Part shown: positions 35,397-45,025 of the stretch, one piece after another
How positions within the stretch are numbered: position 1 is the first letter of the stretch
Layout of the letters: each line of letters opens with the position of its first letter
Origin: Bacteroidota bacterium
GTDB lineage: Bacteria > Bacteroidota > Bacteroidia > Chitinophagales > Chitinophagaceae
Direction of reading: 5' to 3'
Length of the DNA: 64,000 nucleotides
Assembly (NCBI GenBank): GCA_023409975.1
Contig: JAEYQO010000056.1
Coordinates: 1 to 64,000 of the forward strand
Notes under the pieces: generated by a model
Seen by the model: the letters and a program-made list of their open reading frames with translations, nothing else
The model's database searches: none
Told to the model about the DNA's origin: nothing
Program-made: the position numbers and the translations under genes

Positions 35397-36854
35397 ATGA
35401 ATCTCCAGGCACCCGAGAAGATCAGTAACTATATTGGTGGAAATTTCACCGAACCCGCCCAGGGTAGATTCCTGGAAAATATTAATCCTGCTACCGGAAA
35501 GATTTATAGCCGGACGCCGGATAGTGACGAGGCGGATGTGAATCTGGCTGTCGGGGCAGCATCAATTGCATTAAAAAACTGGAGCAATACACCAGCTGAA
35601 GAAAGATTCAGGATACTCAACAGGATTGCAGATCTGATTGATGAACATCTTGATGCCCTTGCGCTGGCCGAAACCAACGATAACGGCAAACCGCTGTGGT
35701 TAAGCAAGAAAGTTGATATACCACGTGCTTCGAGCAACTTCAGATTCTTTGCAACGGCTATTATGCATTCCAGCACCGAAAGCCACAGCATGGAAAATAA
35801 AGCAATCAATTATACTTTGCGGCAGCCAGTTGGTATTGTGGGTTGTATTTCACCATGGAACCTTCCCCTTTATTTGTTTAGCTGGAAGATAGCCCCTGCA
35901 CTTGCTGCCGGGAACTGTGTTATAGCAAAACCCAGTGAGGTAACACCTATGACCGCCTATCTGCTGAGTATTATTTGCAGAGAGGCTGGCCTGCCAGATG
36001 GAGTTCTTAATATAGTTCATGGTACAGGTCCCTCCTGTGGTGCCGCGATCGTCAAACATCCACTGATAAAAGCCATTTCATTTACCGGAAGCACCAGAGC
36101 TGGTAGAGATATAGCTGCAACGGCTGCACCCATGTTCAAGAAACTCTCGCTGGAGCTGGGGGGGAAAAACCCAAATATCATCTTTGCTGATTGCGACTGG
36201 GAAAAGATGATGCGCACCACACTACAAAGTTCCTTCGCCAATCAGGGACAGATTTGTCTATGTGGAAGCAGAATTCTCATCGAGGCTACGGTTTATGACC
36301 GGTTTAAGGAAGAGTTTCTTTCAAGAGCTGCGAAACTTCTGCCTGGTGATCCGCTAGAAGCAGATACAAAGCAGGGAGCGGTGGTGAGTAAAATGCATTT
36401 CGATAAGGTCATGGAATGCATCACTAATGCAAAAAAGGAAGGTGGCTCCATATTGTTGGGGGGACAAAGCATCAAACCGGGAGGTCGTTGTTCAGATGGT
36501 TACTTTATTCAACCGACGGTGATTGAAGGGCTGGGAGCTGGCTGTAAAACAAATATGGAGGAGATTTTTGGCCCAGTGGTAACACTTCAACCTTTCCAAA
36601 CAGAAGATGAGGCCCTCGAACTTGCAAACACTTCCGATTATGGTCTCTCCGCCACGCTATGGACGAGTAACCTCACCAGAGCACATAGAATGGCCGCCAA
36701 GGTAGAAAGCGGCATTATCTGGGTAAACTGCTGGCTTCTGCGCGACCTTCGGACACCTTTCGGCGGTATGAAAAACTCCGGAGTTGGCAGGGAAGGGGGC
36801 TGGGAGGCGCTTCGATTCTTCACCGAGCCGAAGAACGTCTGCATCGAACTCTAA
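35397..36854 (+). CDS. aldehyde dehydrogenase, 2-aminomuconate/2-hydroxymuconate semialdehyde type
   Basis: The 485-residue NAD-dependent enzyme shows the ALDH motifs: SPWNLPLYLFSWKIAPALAAGN near 150, the general base Glu in LELGGKNPN near 252, and nucleophile Cys in NQGQICLCGSR near 287. The C-terminal WVNCWLLRDLRTPFGGMKNSG is characteristic of the ALDH8/AmnC/HMSD group, which oxidises 2-aminomuconic or 2-hydroxymuconic semialdehyde in tryptophan (kynurenine) or catechol breakdown. No other pathway gene lies beside it, so the substrate is an inference from that signature. Confidence 0.85.
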   Translation: MNLQAPEKISNYIGGNFTEPAQGRFLENINPATGKIYSRTPDSDEADVNLAVGAASIALKNWSNTPAEERFRILNRIADLIDEHLDALALAETNDNGKPLWLSKKVDIPRASSNFRFFATAIMHSSTESHSMENKAINYTLRQPVGIVGCISPWNLPLYLFSWKIAPALAAGNCVIAKPSEVTPMTAYLLSIICREAGLPDGVLNIVHGTGPSCGAAIVKHPLIKAISFTGSTRAGRDIAATAAPMFKKLSLELGGKNPNIIFADCDWEKMMRTTLQSSFANQGQICLCGSRILIEATVYDRFKEEFLSRAAKLLPGDPLEADTKQGAVVSKMHFDKVMECITNAKKEGGSILLGGQSIKPGGRCSDGYFIQPTVIEGLGAGCKTNMEEIFGPVVTLQPFQTEDEALELANTSDYGLSATLWTSNLTRAHRMAAKVESGIIWVNCWLLRDLRTPFGGMKNSGVGREGGWEALRFFTEPKNVCIEL

Positions 36855-37064
36855 TAAACGAAACTTTTCCAGACCTACAGAGGGAACTTCAGAGGAGTCC
36901 CAGAGGAAGACACCCTTGCTGACTCAACTATTACTCAATGATCCTCTTGTTCAACCTCTGGAATATACCGATGGTACAGATTATCAACTTGTCGTCAGCC
37001 TGGCATAATTATTAGCTCTGCTTATCAAGGTAACTATTACGAGTTTAGATAAATAGAAGCGTTT

Positions 37065-38708
37065 ATGATCAGCAGATTAATTGGCTTAGTCTTAGCATTT
37101 GGATTTCTTTTAACGAGCTGCGACGATGGGGCACTCAAGATCAGGGGTCGAAAGATCACACTCAGAAATGTCAGCATCAACCCATTCAACTCTTTTTCAG
37201 ATGTATTTGTTGATAGTTCTACTTTGGAACAGTTTATCGTTTCTGAAGATCTTGATTCGACCACTGCAGACCAGTTCCGGAGTTTCTACAACAGCAGAAA
37301 CTACCAGTATGCGTGGTTTTCCAAAAAGGGACTCAATGAGCCTGGGCTGGCCTTCTGGAATCTGCTCACAGGTCATATTCAACATTCGAGAGACAGCGCT
37401 TTATTTGATCGCGACCTAGCTCACCAGCTCCAATTTTTTATTGACGGCGACGAAATCCGTAAAAAGAACAAGGCTGCCCTGGATCAGACAGAACTGAAAC
37501 TAACAAAACAGTTCTTCATCTATGCCTCAGTTGCTTACGAAGGAACTATTGATCCAGAAGAGCTGGAATGGTTCATTCCCCGTAAAAAGATCGATGCACT
37601 TGCCCTCCTTGATTCGCTGGTAAAAACCAATGGTGAGAGGGTAAATGAATGGGAACCGGTCAACGAACAGTATCAGGCTCTTAAAACACAACTTATCCGA
37701 TTCAATAACATAGCCAGGAGTGGTGGCTGGCCAGAAATTAAACTGAATAAAAAGAGCCTCAAAGCCGGCGACTCCAGTGAAACCGTATTAACACTTAAAC
37801 GAAGGCTTTACGTGGGTGGTGACCTGAAAGAATTCGACTCATCCGCGAAATTCAATGAACCATTAGTCACCGCTGTAAAAAGAGCACAAAAGCGATTTGG
37901 ATTCCATGAAGATGGCGTTGTTGACAAAGCACTGGCAACGGCGTTGAATGTTCCTGTAAAAGATCGAATCGAACAGATTTTAATAAATATGGAAAGAATG
38001 CGCTGGCTACCGAAAGAACAGCCTGCCCATCGGATCGTCGCCAACATTCCAGAATTCAAAGTCCACATTTACGAGAATAACCAGCAGGCGCTGGAGATGA
38101 ATATCGTCGTAGGCAAGCAGGGATATAATACCGTGATTTTCAATGACTCGCTGAAGTATATCGTTTTCAGTCCCTATTGGAACGTACCGGCGAGTATTGT
38201 TCAGGAAGAAATCCTGCCGGCAATGAACCGCAATCCCGATTATCTTAACGGACAAAATATGGAACAGACCGGGACCCGGGATGGTGTTCCCGTTATTCGT
38301 CAGAAGCCTGGAGGTGGAAATGCACTCGGGCGGGTGAAATTCCTGTTCCCAAACAACCACAATATTTACTTCCACGACACACCTCAGAAAAGTCTATTCA
38401 ATCGCGAAAAGCGAGCGTTCAGTCATGGGTGTATGCGCCTCGCAGATGCCGAACGCTTTGCTCAGTACCTCTTGAAAGATGACGCGGACTGGTCACCCGA
38501 AAAAATTCGCAGGGCGATGTTCGCCGGAGAGGAAAAGTGGGTGAGCCTCGACAAAAAAATACCAGTCTACATTTTCTACTTCACAGCCTGGGTAGACCAG
38601 AGTGGGCTCCTAAACTTCAGGGAAGACATTTATAACCATGACAAAAACATGGCCGAAATGCTTTTCTTCAGACAGACGCCGGACAGTACTGTAGTTATGA
38701 AAAGGTAG
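37065..38708 (+). CDS. murein L,D-transpeptidase, YcbB/LdtD type, lipoprotein
   Basis: The N-terminus ends in LLTSC, a lipobox with Cys at residue 23, so it is probably lipid anchored. A scaffold region and a peptidoglycan-binding domain (LKAGDSSETVLTLKRRLYVGG onward, near 230) precede the YkuD domain with the catalytic motif HDTPQKSLFN...SHGCMRL, nucleophile Cys456. Proteins of this type form 3-3 cross-links between meso-diaminopimelate residues. It stands alone on the plus strand and converges with the flavin reductase gene. Confidence 0.92.
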   Translation: MISRLIGLVLAFGFLLTSCDDGALKIRGRKITLRNVSINPFNSFSDVFVDSSTLEQFIVSEDLDSTTADQFRSFYNSRNYQYAWFSKKGLNEPGLAFWNLLTGHIQHSRDSALFDRDLAHQLQFFIDGDEIRKKNKAALDQTELKLTKQFFIYASVAYEGTIDPEELEWFIPRKKIDALALLDSLVKTNGERVNEWEPVNEQYQALKTQLIRFNNIARSGGWPEIKLNKKSLKAGDSSETVLTLKRRLYVGGDLKEFDSSAKFNEPLVTAVKRAQKRFGFHEDGVVDKALATALNVPVKDRIEQILINMERMRWLPKEQPAHRIVANIPEFKVHIYENNQQALEMNIVVGKQGYNTVIFNDSLKYIVFSPYWNVPASIVQEEILPAMNRNPDYLNGQNMEQTGTRDGVPVIRQKPGGGNALGRVKFLFPNNHNIYFHDTPQKSLFNREKRAFSHGCMRLADAERFAQYLLKDDADWSPEKIRRAMFAGEEKWVSLDKKIPVYIFYFTAWVDQSGLLNFREDIYNHDKNMAEMLFFRQTPDSTVVMKR

Positions 38709-38723
38709 CGCTAGGAAGGGTGT

Positions 38724-39605
38724 TTAAGCCTCAACCAGAAGCACCTGCCAGGCCTTCGCTGTTTCTCCTTTCTCTATGAGTTCCTTCGCATAGGTGTGCA
38801 GTGCATTTTCCCGCGCTGTACCATCTGATTCGAATTCCTTCAGGATCTGACTGAGCCTGTCATCATAAATAAGTTCATCAACCACGGGTACTGAAGAACT
38901 ATTCCCTAATATGCCAAGGTTATTCCCTGTTAAGACCTTGCTGGTTCTGATTCTTTCAGGAAGCGCATCGACACCAATCCCAAGGTGAACATTCGGCTTC
39001 GGAACCTCAAAAACAGCCCCCCCCGATGCCCGGCAATAGAAATCACCGCCCATTCTTGCCACCAGATCAATCTTGTGAGGATTGATCCGTCCGTCATCGT
39101 CCAACACCTCATCATTGATGTGCATGCATAGTACCTCGCAAATTATCAGATTCGCTGCGCCTCCTTCTTTCCCCGTTTCTATAATCTGTTTAACCCTGCA
39201 CTCGAGCTGTACAGGAGACTCCTTTACCCGGAAGGGCTTTACCATATCCGAGGGAATAGGTGTTAAACCGGACTTGTGGAATTCGTTTACCCCTCCGGGA
39301 AACTCACAACTGGCTAGGTTCATCTGTTGAACAATATCGTAATTGACAATATTTATGACGACCTCCTTTGTCTGTTCAGCATTCTGGAGCGTATGTTTGG
39401 TGGTATTGTCCCTCACCCGTCTTGCGGGAGAAAAAATGAGGATTGGCGGCTTACTACCGAAGACGTTAAAAAAACTGAAAGGTGAAAGATTCGGCCTGCC
39501 TTCATTATCAATAGTACTGGCAAAACAGATGGGGCGTGGCGCTACCGAACCAAGAAGGTAGGCGTGAAGCAGGGAAGTCTTAATCTCTCCGGGGATAATC
39601 TTCAT
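38724..39605 (-). CDS. flavin reductase family protein (FMN-binding split barrel)
   Basis: The 293-residue protein carries the flavin-reductase-like signature: GSVAPRPICFASTIDNEGRPNLSPFSFFNVFG at residues 19-50, covering the FMN phosphate site, then NIVNYDIVQQMN. It binds FMN and likely reduces flavin with NAD(P)H. Many Bacteroidota have this longer type with an extra C-terminal helical region of unknown role. It is divergent from the small membrane-protein gene at 39717. Confidence 0.85.
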   Translation of the reverse strand: MKIIPGEIKTSLLHAYLLGSVAPRPICFASTIDNEGRPNLSPFSFFNVFGSKPPILIFSPARRVRDNTTKHTLQNAEQTKEVVINIVNYDIVQQMNLASCEFPGGVNEFHKSGLTPIPSDMVKPFRVKESPVQLECRVKQIIETGKEGGAANLIICEVLCMHINDEVLDDDGRINPHKIDLVARMGGDFYCRASGGAVFEVPKPNVHLGIGVDALPERIRTSKVLTGNNLGILGNSSSVPVVDELIYDDRLSQILKEFESDGTARENALHTYAKELIEKGETAKAWQVLLVEA

Positions 39606-39716
39606 TTCTTATGGGTTTTTGCAGCAAATTACATGAATATGGATAGCTTTTGGGGCGTTGGCACTCTTTTTAAATATATACCGAAAACTATTAAGAAATT
39701 GTAAACTCATTAAACT

Positions 39717-39941
39717 ATGAAAAAGAGCCTGATGAATGCAGTAAATAGAATTTCCCTGTTTATTGCTGCGATGTTGATGAATGTGATGGCCATGGCGCAG
39801 GAGGCGGGAATGGACGTGAATGTGAATGTTAATCGAGGAGGTGGATGGTATGCTAATCCGTGGGTCTGGATAGTTGGTGCGGCGATATTCATACTTTTGC
39901 TTGTAGCAATCGTGAGGGGTGGTGGCAGAACAAGCGACTAA
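39717..39941 (+). CDS. small membrane protein (74 aa)
   Basis: Residues 1-27 look like a signal peptide (MKKSLMNAVNRISLFIAAML...AMAQ). A short Asp/Asn/Gly-rich segment and one strong membrane helix (about 49-66) follow, ending in basic RGGGRTSD. The mature protein would be a single-span peptide of about 45 residues. No family recognised. A clear hairpin terminator follows 25 bp after the stop, which supports a real transcript. Confidence 0.65.
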   Translation: MKKSLMNAVNRISLFIAAMLMNVMAMAQEAGMDVNVNVNRGGGWYANPWVWIVGAAIFILLLVAIVRGGGRTSD

Positions 39942-39965
39942 GCATTCCACTGGAACTAATAAAAT

Positions 39966-40004
39966 AACGCGGTAGGCTGAAAAGCTTACCGCGTTGCCGT
40001 TTTT
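39966..40004 (+). terminator. terminator of the 74-aa protein gene
   Basis: A 13-bp stem (AACGCGGTAGGCT / AGCTTACCGCGTT, one G-U pair) with a GAAA loop is followed by T5. Confidence 0.75.
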
Positions 40005-40087
40005 ACCTATTAGGTCTACTCCTATGCCTGGAGATAATGAAGATACGACACCATTTACATCACCACCTTTTCAAACCCGACAGAGCA

Positions 40088-40120
40088 GGAATTAGTTGGG
40101 ATGAACCGGAATTAGTCGGG
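40088..40120 (+). promoter_or_regulatory. two direct repeats, 20-bp period
   Basis: GGAATTAGTTGGG (40088-40100) and GGAATTAGTCGGG (40108-40120) differ at one base and are spaced by two helical turns, 73-105 bp before the ATG of the gene at 40193. This is the geometry of a two-site operator on one DNA face. Confidence 0.4.
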
Positions 40121-40192
40121 TGTCAACAGATTTTAGCAAACTGTAATGGGCTTATGGTATAACTGTTTTTTCCTTTTCAGAAAAGGAACAGT

Positions 40193-40549
40193 ATGAAAAG
40201 GATTATACTTCTAACATATTTATTTGGGATTAGTTTAAGTACCGCAATTGCCCAGGATGTCTGGGAGGAGAATCGATTAGCCAATCAGGTTGCGCGACAG
40301 GATCCTGCCGAAATGGTGTTTCCGAACCCGGCAGTTAATGTAGCGAACATCATGTTGAACTTCATCCCACGGGAAAGGATCTATATGGACGTTATCGACT
40401 ACAATGGAAATGTAAAAGGTTCTTTTACATTTTCCCCGGGCTCAAACCTTCTCAGTTTTGACGTCGGGTTCCTGAATCAGGGGTACTACGTGCTCCATTT
40501 GCGCTCTGGGAACAGAGTAATCCAAATTCTTAAACTCGCTAAAACCTGA
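40193..40549 (+). CDS. minimal T9SS type A sorting-domain protein (118 aa)
   Basis: A signal peptide (residues 1-20, ending AIAQ) and a spacer of about 20 residues are followed directly by what looks like a complete T9SS type A sorting domain: FPNPAVNVANIML near residue 44, then alternating strands, then the closing GYYVLHLRSGNRVIQILKLAKT with the usual terminal Lys. Normally such a domain of 70-80 residues is attached to a large cargo. Here there is no cargo domain. It may be a remnant of a longer gene or a small exported peptide. Confidence 0.75.
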   Translation: MKRIILLTYLFGISLSTAIAQDVWEENRLANQVARQDPAEMVFPNPAVNVANIMLNFIPRERIYMDVIDYNGNVKGSFTFSPGSNLLSFDVGFLNQGYYVLHLRSGNRVIQILKLAKT

Positions 40550-40646
40550 GCGTCAATAAACTGTCAGAACTGGGGAAAACTTTCAGAAACCCTACCCATT
40601 CTGAAGCAGAGAATTTATCTAGTTTAGTACTCCAGCCGATGTACTT

Positions 40647-40880
40647 ATGGATCGAAATGCCGCTTTAGAAGTATTTGCGAAGGACTATTCTGAGACGATG
40701 ACCGAGGTCGAGTTTTTTCAGATGCTCCAGAAAGGTCTGGAACTTCTGAGAAAGAATCCATCTGCAGATAAACTAGTCATCAGTCGTCTCTATGGTGTCG
40801 AGGACCAGAAGGCGATAAATATCGCGCTTAGCTATAATGAAAAACTTATGGTGCGACTGCTTTTGGATAGCAGAATTTAG
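40647..40880 (+). CDS. small hypothetical protein (77 aa)
   Basis: A soluble, helix-rich protein of 77 residues from an ATG at 40647; no signal peptide, no family recognised. It lies 97 bp after the T9SS mini-protein gene on the same strand and ends 25 bp before the convergent barrel gene. Evidence is the open frame, regular start and tight packing with neighbours. Confidence 0.5.
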   Translation: MDRNAALEVFAKDYSETMTEVEFFQMLQKGLELLRKNPSADKLVISRLYGVEDQKAINIALSYNEKLMVRLLLDSRI

Positions 40881-40905
40881 CCCTCGATGCCTGGACGCGC
40901 AGAGA

Positions 40906-41607
40906 CTATTCGCCAATCCTGATTCGAACTCCTGCAGTAACCGGAAAATAGAACAGATCGAAAGACTCGTTGATCTTGTCGCGGCGACTGTCGATCGTTT
41001 GCACATTAGCATATTTAGGTGCAAATTCTACATTAAGACCTACTTTTTGTCCGAAATAGTAGTTATAACCAATCTGCGCTCCCACACTGAAACCATAGCC
41101 ACGATCGAAATGATACGTTGAAACATACGTGAATTCAACCGGTGTGTTTGGATTCACCCTGCTGTATACCACATTGCCGCTATTACCAGTAAACAGAGCT
41201 CCTGCGGATACCCCAAAATACAGGCTGGACTTTACGAAATCTTCGTATCGCTGATAAAAGGGTACGACATGGTTAAACTGGACCCCGATGTTCACAGCTC
41301 GTTCGGCCAGGACGAAATTTACCTCCTCTGTGCTGAGGCTGTCGCCCTCTGTGCCCGTGATTTTCCATTCGGACTTACGCTTCCAGCTTGTGAGCCCCGC
41401 ACTCAGACCTATTTGCCAGCGATCATTAAAGTTATAAAGGAAACTCAGGCCATACGCAGGTGTCCACACGTGCTCATCCCCCTTGTAGTAGCTATTGTTG
41501 GGTTGAGTGGTAGTACTCATACCAGCATTCAGGCCTAGCTCAAACCGTTGTCCCGAAGCAGCTCCGGTAATCAAACAGCCGAGTGCAATCAGTATTATTG
41601 ATCTCAT
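40906..41607 (-). CDS. porin-family outer-membrane beta-barrel protein
   Basis: The 233-residue protein has a signal peptide (to ASGQ, residue 20) and then about 210 residues of alternating strands with GLNAGMS, YGLSFLYNFNDRWQIGLSAGL and a final strand FPVTAGVRIRI. This is the usual pattern of the outer-membrane beta-barrel domain (OMP_b-brl) of Bacteroidota. Function unknown. Divergent from the 1061-aa gene with a 228-bp gap. Confidence 0.75.
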   Translation of the reverse strand: MRSIILIALGCLITGAASGQRFELGLNAGMSTTTQPNNSYYKGDEHVWTPAYGLSFLYNFNDRWQIGLSAGLTSWKRKSEWKITGTEGDSLSTEEVNFVLAERAVNIGVQFNHVVPFYQRYEDFVKSSLYFGVSAGALFTGNSGNVVYSRVNPNTPVEFTYVSTYHFDRGYGFSVGAQIGYNYYFGQKVGLNVEFAPKYANVQTIDSRRDKINESFDLFYFPVTAGVRIRIGE

Positions 41608-41835
41608 ATCTTTTCGAACAATTGACGAACAAATTAATCAATTTAAATCGGAGTATGCAAACATCTGGCTATTCTACAGCGTTACCTATAGTTTTGCGCT
41701 TCTCATACATATCTCTAACTTGCAAAAAAGGTACGTCCGCCCGGAGAATCTCAGAGCAGTTTGAAGCGTGACGGAATTTCTTTTCCGGCTTAATGTCTCA
41801 CTGGAAGGGGCCTGTATTTTCTGGCAGATTGATAA

Positions 41836-44800
41836 ATGAAGAAGCAACAGCTATATACATTGAAAATATGGGGACTGACTTCATTGTTGCTGTTAACCTA
41901 TCTGCTTTTCACTGGTAAGTCCTGTAAGACGGTCCGGCAACTCCAGGTTACTCCCGAGCCAAGAGAAGATGTACGCCAACCGGCCTCTGGCATCGACACC
42001 CCGGTTGTGGCTTCTCCGACCGGCGCCACAAAGGATAGTTTAGCCATGATTCCTCCTTCTCAACCTGATACTGTCGCCCAGCGACCGGCGGTTTCGCAGG
42101 TTTCACAGCCGCGCTTTTATGATACCATACCGCTCACACCGCTCACAGCCGGTGATTCAATTCCCCCGCTCAGCCGAATACAACTTCCTGAAATAGAGGC
42201 CGGTACAGAAATTCTTGAGCTTACGCTCAGCCCGGATCCCGGTCTCGTGGTCAACACCGGCGATACGATCGTTTCAGATATCTCTGAACCCGAAAAAGTT
42301 GTGGATAAGACCGGCAGTAACTATTTCACATCTGAAACTCAGTCTCAGATTAACGATCAGATGCGTGCTGCCTTCACTTTCAAACTGCTTTATGATTCCA
42401 TAACAATTAACAGCAATAAAGATTTTTCATATAATACGCTTAACTTAATCAACACCACGGCGGAACCAATTGCCCTGCAGGTAATGATAGCGAGTCCCGC
42501 AGGATGGCAGATGGTGACCTCCAATCTAGTAAATGTTGTCCTTGAACCCTATGCCAGTTCAATTATACCCATGCGTTTTACCCCTTCTGCCACCAATACT
42601 GCTTTCTGGCAGCAGGTCAGGATTGAATTTCGGGTAAACAATGTGATAGACACCCGTAAGGCTGCATTCAAGATGAGGGTGCAGGAGTTTTCTGGTTTCA
42701 GAGCCAGTCTTCCGAACGCCAACTTAGTCCTTAACAGCTATCAGAAGGAACTGAGGATCCCGGTTCATATCCGTAACTCCGGAAACGTGACTGGAGTCTA
42801 TCGGATAAACGTTTCCAATCCCCTACTAAAACTTGCGGAATCCCTGGAAATTCAAGTCCCCTCCGGCGAAGACACGGTTATTCATCTTCAGGGTCGGCTT
42901 TCTGAAGCGCAGTACGCGATGCTCCGCAAAGAAGAGGTCAGGATCTCTGTGACCAATGAAAAAGATGAGACTATCAGTATGATACAGGTGATCTCTAAAA
43001 TCGGATCGGTCTTAACAGAACATAGTTCCGCCTATCTCGAAATGCCCTTGCAACTGGAGGTGGGGACCATCATGCAGGGTCTGGAATCGCCCATCCGTTA
43101 TTACGGAGCGATGAATGGCGCTTTACAGATCGATGAAAATCAGAGATTTGCTTTGTCCCTTCGCTCGAATACCTTCGCAAAGGGCCAAACAAATGACAAT
43201 AGTATTGTACGGCTGGACTATCAGTCCTCCAATCTTCAGATTAGTGCGGGAAATGTCCAGGGCCTTGGCGACTTCATTGTTGACGGCTATGGTGCCCGGG
43301 CGGCTTATAAATGGAAGGATTGGAATAAGGCGGAATTATTCGGCACTTTTAAAAGCCGGGTTGGTGATACAAAAATTATCGGCGGTGCACTGCAACTTGC
43401 ACCGAAGGATAATCTTCGTTTCAGCAATCTAACCTCTCTGAGCATCGATAGCGAAGCCCTGCGTGACAATGCAATCGTTAATCTCGTTTCCGAATATCTC
43501 TTTACCTATGGACGAATTTCATTAATCACGGGAGTTGGTGGCGAACAAAACCGTGGGCCGTTAGCTGAGGGAACGGATAAAGTTATTATCGGGTCTTCTC
43601 TGGGATATAATTTACTATATGAAACCCCTAAAGTGAATATCACCTCGAACGTACTTTACAACAGTAATAGTTATCCTGGAATCTTCAGAGGTCAACGCCT
43701 TCAAATGCACCAGGCGAATGTAAATTTGAACCGTTATACCCTGGGGGGTTATTATGAGTATAACTTCCGGAAGCAGAATCTTTTCCTTGACACCTTGCTG
43801 CTGTCCGATGTCTTCAACCTTCGTTCTACAAACTATGGTATCCGGACCGGAGTTAACTTTAAAGGGGGAAACATACTTCTGGGCGCGGGAAATCAAAGAC
43901 AACAGCAGGAACAGGGAACAGAATTGAAGTCGAATTTTAATTACCTGAACCTCAACTTTTCTACCCTGGTCGCCAAGAAACTATATATCAACCTGGTCAG
44001 CTTCGCAGGCGTTCAATCTGCACTGAATAAAGAAGGAAGCGACAAAGTATTCGCGTCTACCTCACAGGGAACCATGCAATACAAAGCCGTGGGTGCTACA
44101 TTTCGCTATGATAATGGGCCCTATTATTACCAGGAGTTTGCCAGCTGGCTAACAAAGCCCGCCGAGTATTCCCGGGTGATGTTCAGCCCATTCGCCCAGT
44201 TGAATCTCTGGAACAATACGCTGATGGGTAGAATACAGGCCAACTATGCTCACTCGTTACCATCCGAAGTCTCGACAACCAATGTGCTCACCAATATCAA
44301 CTACATGCACCCTAAAGGATTTGACTTCAATCTTACGGGTATTATTCCTATCGGGCAGGAACCTACCACTACTTTCATAAGTGCGGCAGTCAGAATGCGT
44401 CTGGCCGCTCCGTTCGTTCCTATACGGAAATACTATACGATCAGGTTTCATTTGTTTATGGACGAGAATGGGAACAATATCCGCGATAACGGAGAGGAAC
44501 CGGTTGCTGGGCAGACGGTATCCCTTAACCAGGATATTCTCGTAAGCGATGAAAACGGCCGTATCGCGTTGAGGAACATGGAGAAGGGCTCTGTAAAGGC
44601 AGATTTTGGATACAGAAGCCGGTTAAAAGGATGGATCCCGAGCGAGGGAATTATCCAGCATTACACTTTGAGCGGCAATAGAACAGTCGAGGTGCCCTTC
44701 AAGAAGAGTAAGATCCTGATGGGCAGTCTGATTGTTGATAAAGATGAGTTGTCGAATACCGATTTCAACCCATCAAACATTAAAGTAACGGCAACTGGTC

Positions 44801-45021
44801 CCGGGGGTGAAATCTTTACTACCATCACTGACCAGGATGGTAATTTTCACTTAAATCTTCCTGCCGGTGAATATGTGGTGAGTTTAAATGAGGCGGCATT
44901 CGGAGAACAATTCCGCCCCCTGCAGTTTGCTCAGACAGCAGATTTACTGAACAATGAATCGAAGACGATCTATTTCGAGATCAAACAAAGAAAGCGGCAG
45001 ATAAATATCCGTAAGAAATGA
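41836..45021 (+). CDS. large envelope protein with Ig-like, beta-barrel and CNA/SdrD-like domains, unrecognised
   Basis: The 1061-residue product starts with a hydrophobic segment (about 11-26) followed by GKSC, an imperfect lipobox. Residues about 35-180 are Pro/Ser/Thr/Asp-rich and probably disordered. Residues about 185-390 look like two Ig-like beta sandwiches (VMIASPAGWQMV, VHIRNSGNVTGVYRINVSN). Residues about 400-840 have alternating polar/hydrophobic strands like an outer-membrane barrel. Two small beta domains end the protein: DENGNNIRDNGEEPVAGQTV (about 876-940) and DQDGNFHLNLPAGEYVV (about 945-1050). The order resembles a fimbrial usher, but no chaperone or pilin gene is nearby and no plug is obvious. 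It converges with the L,D-transpeptidase gene, 4 bp apart. Confidence 0.7.
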   Translation: MKKQQLYTLKIWGLTSLLLLTYLLFTGKSCKTVRQLQVTPEPREDVRQPASGIDTPVVASPTGATKDSLAMIPPSQPDTVAQRPAVSQVSQPRFYDTIPLTPLTAGDSIPPLSRIQLPEIEAGTEILELTLSPDPGLVVNTGDTIVSDISEPEKVVDKTGSNYFTSETQSQINDQMRAAFTFKLLYDSITINSNKDFSYNTLNLINTTAEPIALQVMIASPAGWQMVTSNLVNVVLEPYASSIIPMRFTPSATNTAFWQQVRIEFRVNNVIDTRKAAFKMRVQEFSGFRASLPNANLVLNSYQKELRIPVHIRNSGNVTGVYRINVSNPLLKLAESLEIQVPSGEDTVIHLQGRLSEAQYAMLRKEEVRISVTNEKDETISMIQVISKIGSVLTEHSSAYLEMPLQLEVGTIMQGLESPIRYYGAMNGALQIDENQRFALSLRSNTFAKGQTNDNSIVRLDYQSSNLQISAGNVQGLGDFIVDGYGARAAYKWKDWNKAELFGTFKSRVGDTKIIGGALQLAPKDNLRFSNLTSLSIDSEALRDNAIVNLVSEYLFTYGRISLITGVGGEQNRGPLAEGTDKVIIGSSLGYNLLYETPKVNITSNVLYNSNSYPGIFRGQRLQMHQANVNLNRYTLGGYYEYNFRKQNLFLDTLLLSDVFNLRSTNYGIRTGVNFKGGNILLGAGNQRQQQEQGTELKSNFNYLNLNFSTLVAKKLYINLVSFAGVQSALNKEGSDKVFASTSQGTMQYKAVGATFRYDNGPYYYQEFASWLTKPAEYSRVMFSPFAQLNLWNNTLMGRIQANYAHSLPSEVSTTNVLTNINYMHPKGFDFNLTGIIPIGQEPTTTFISAAVRMRLAAPFVPIRKYYTIRFHLFMDENGNNIRDNGEEPVAGQTVSLNQDILVSDENGRIALRNMEKGSVKADFGYRSRLKGWIPSEGIIQHYTLSGNRTVEVPFKKSKILMGSLIVDKDELSNTDFNPSNIKVTATGPGGEIFTTITDQDGNFHLNLPAGEYVVSLNEAAFGEQFRPLQFAQTADLLNNESKTIYFEIKQRKRQINIRKK

Positions 45022-45025
45022 CCCG

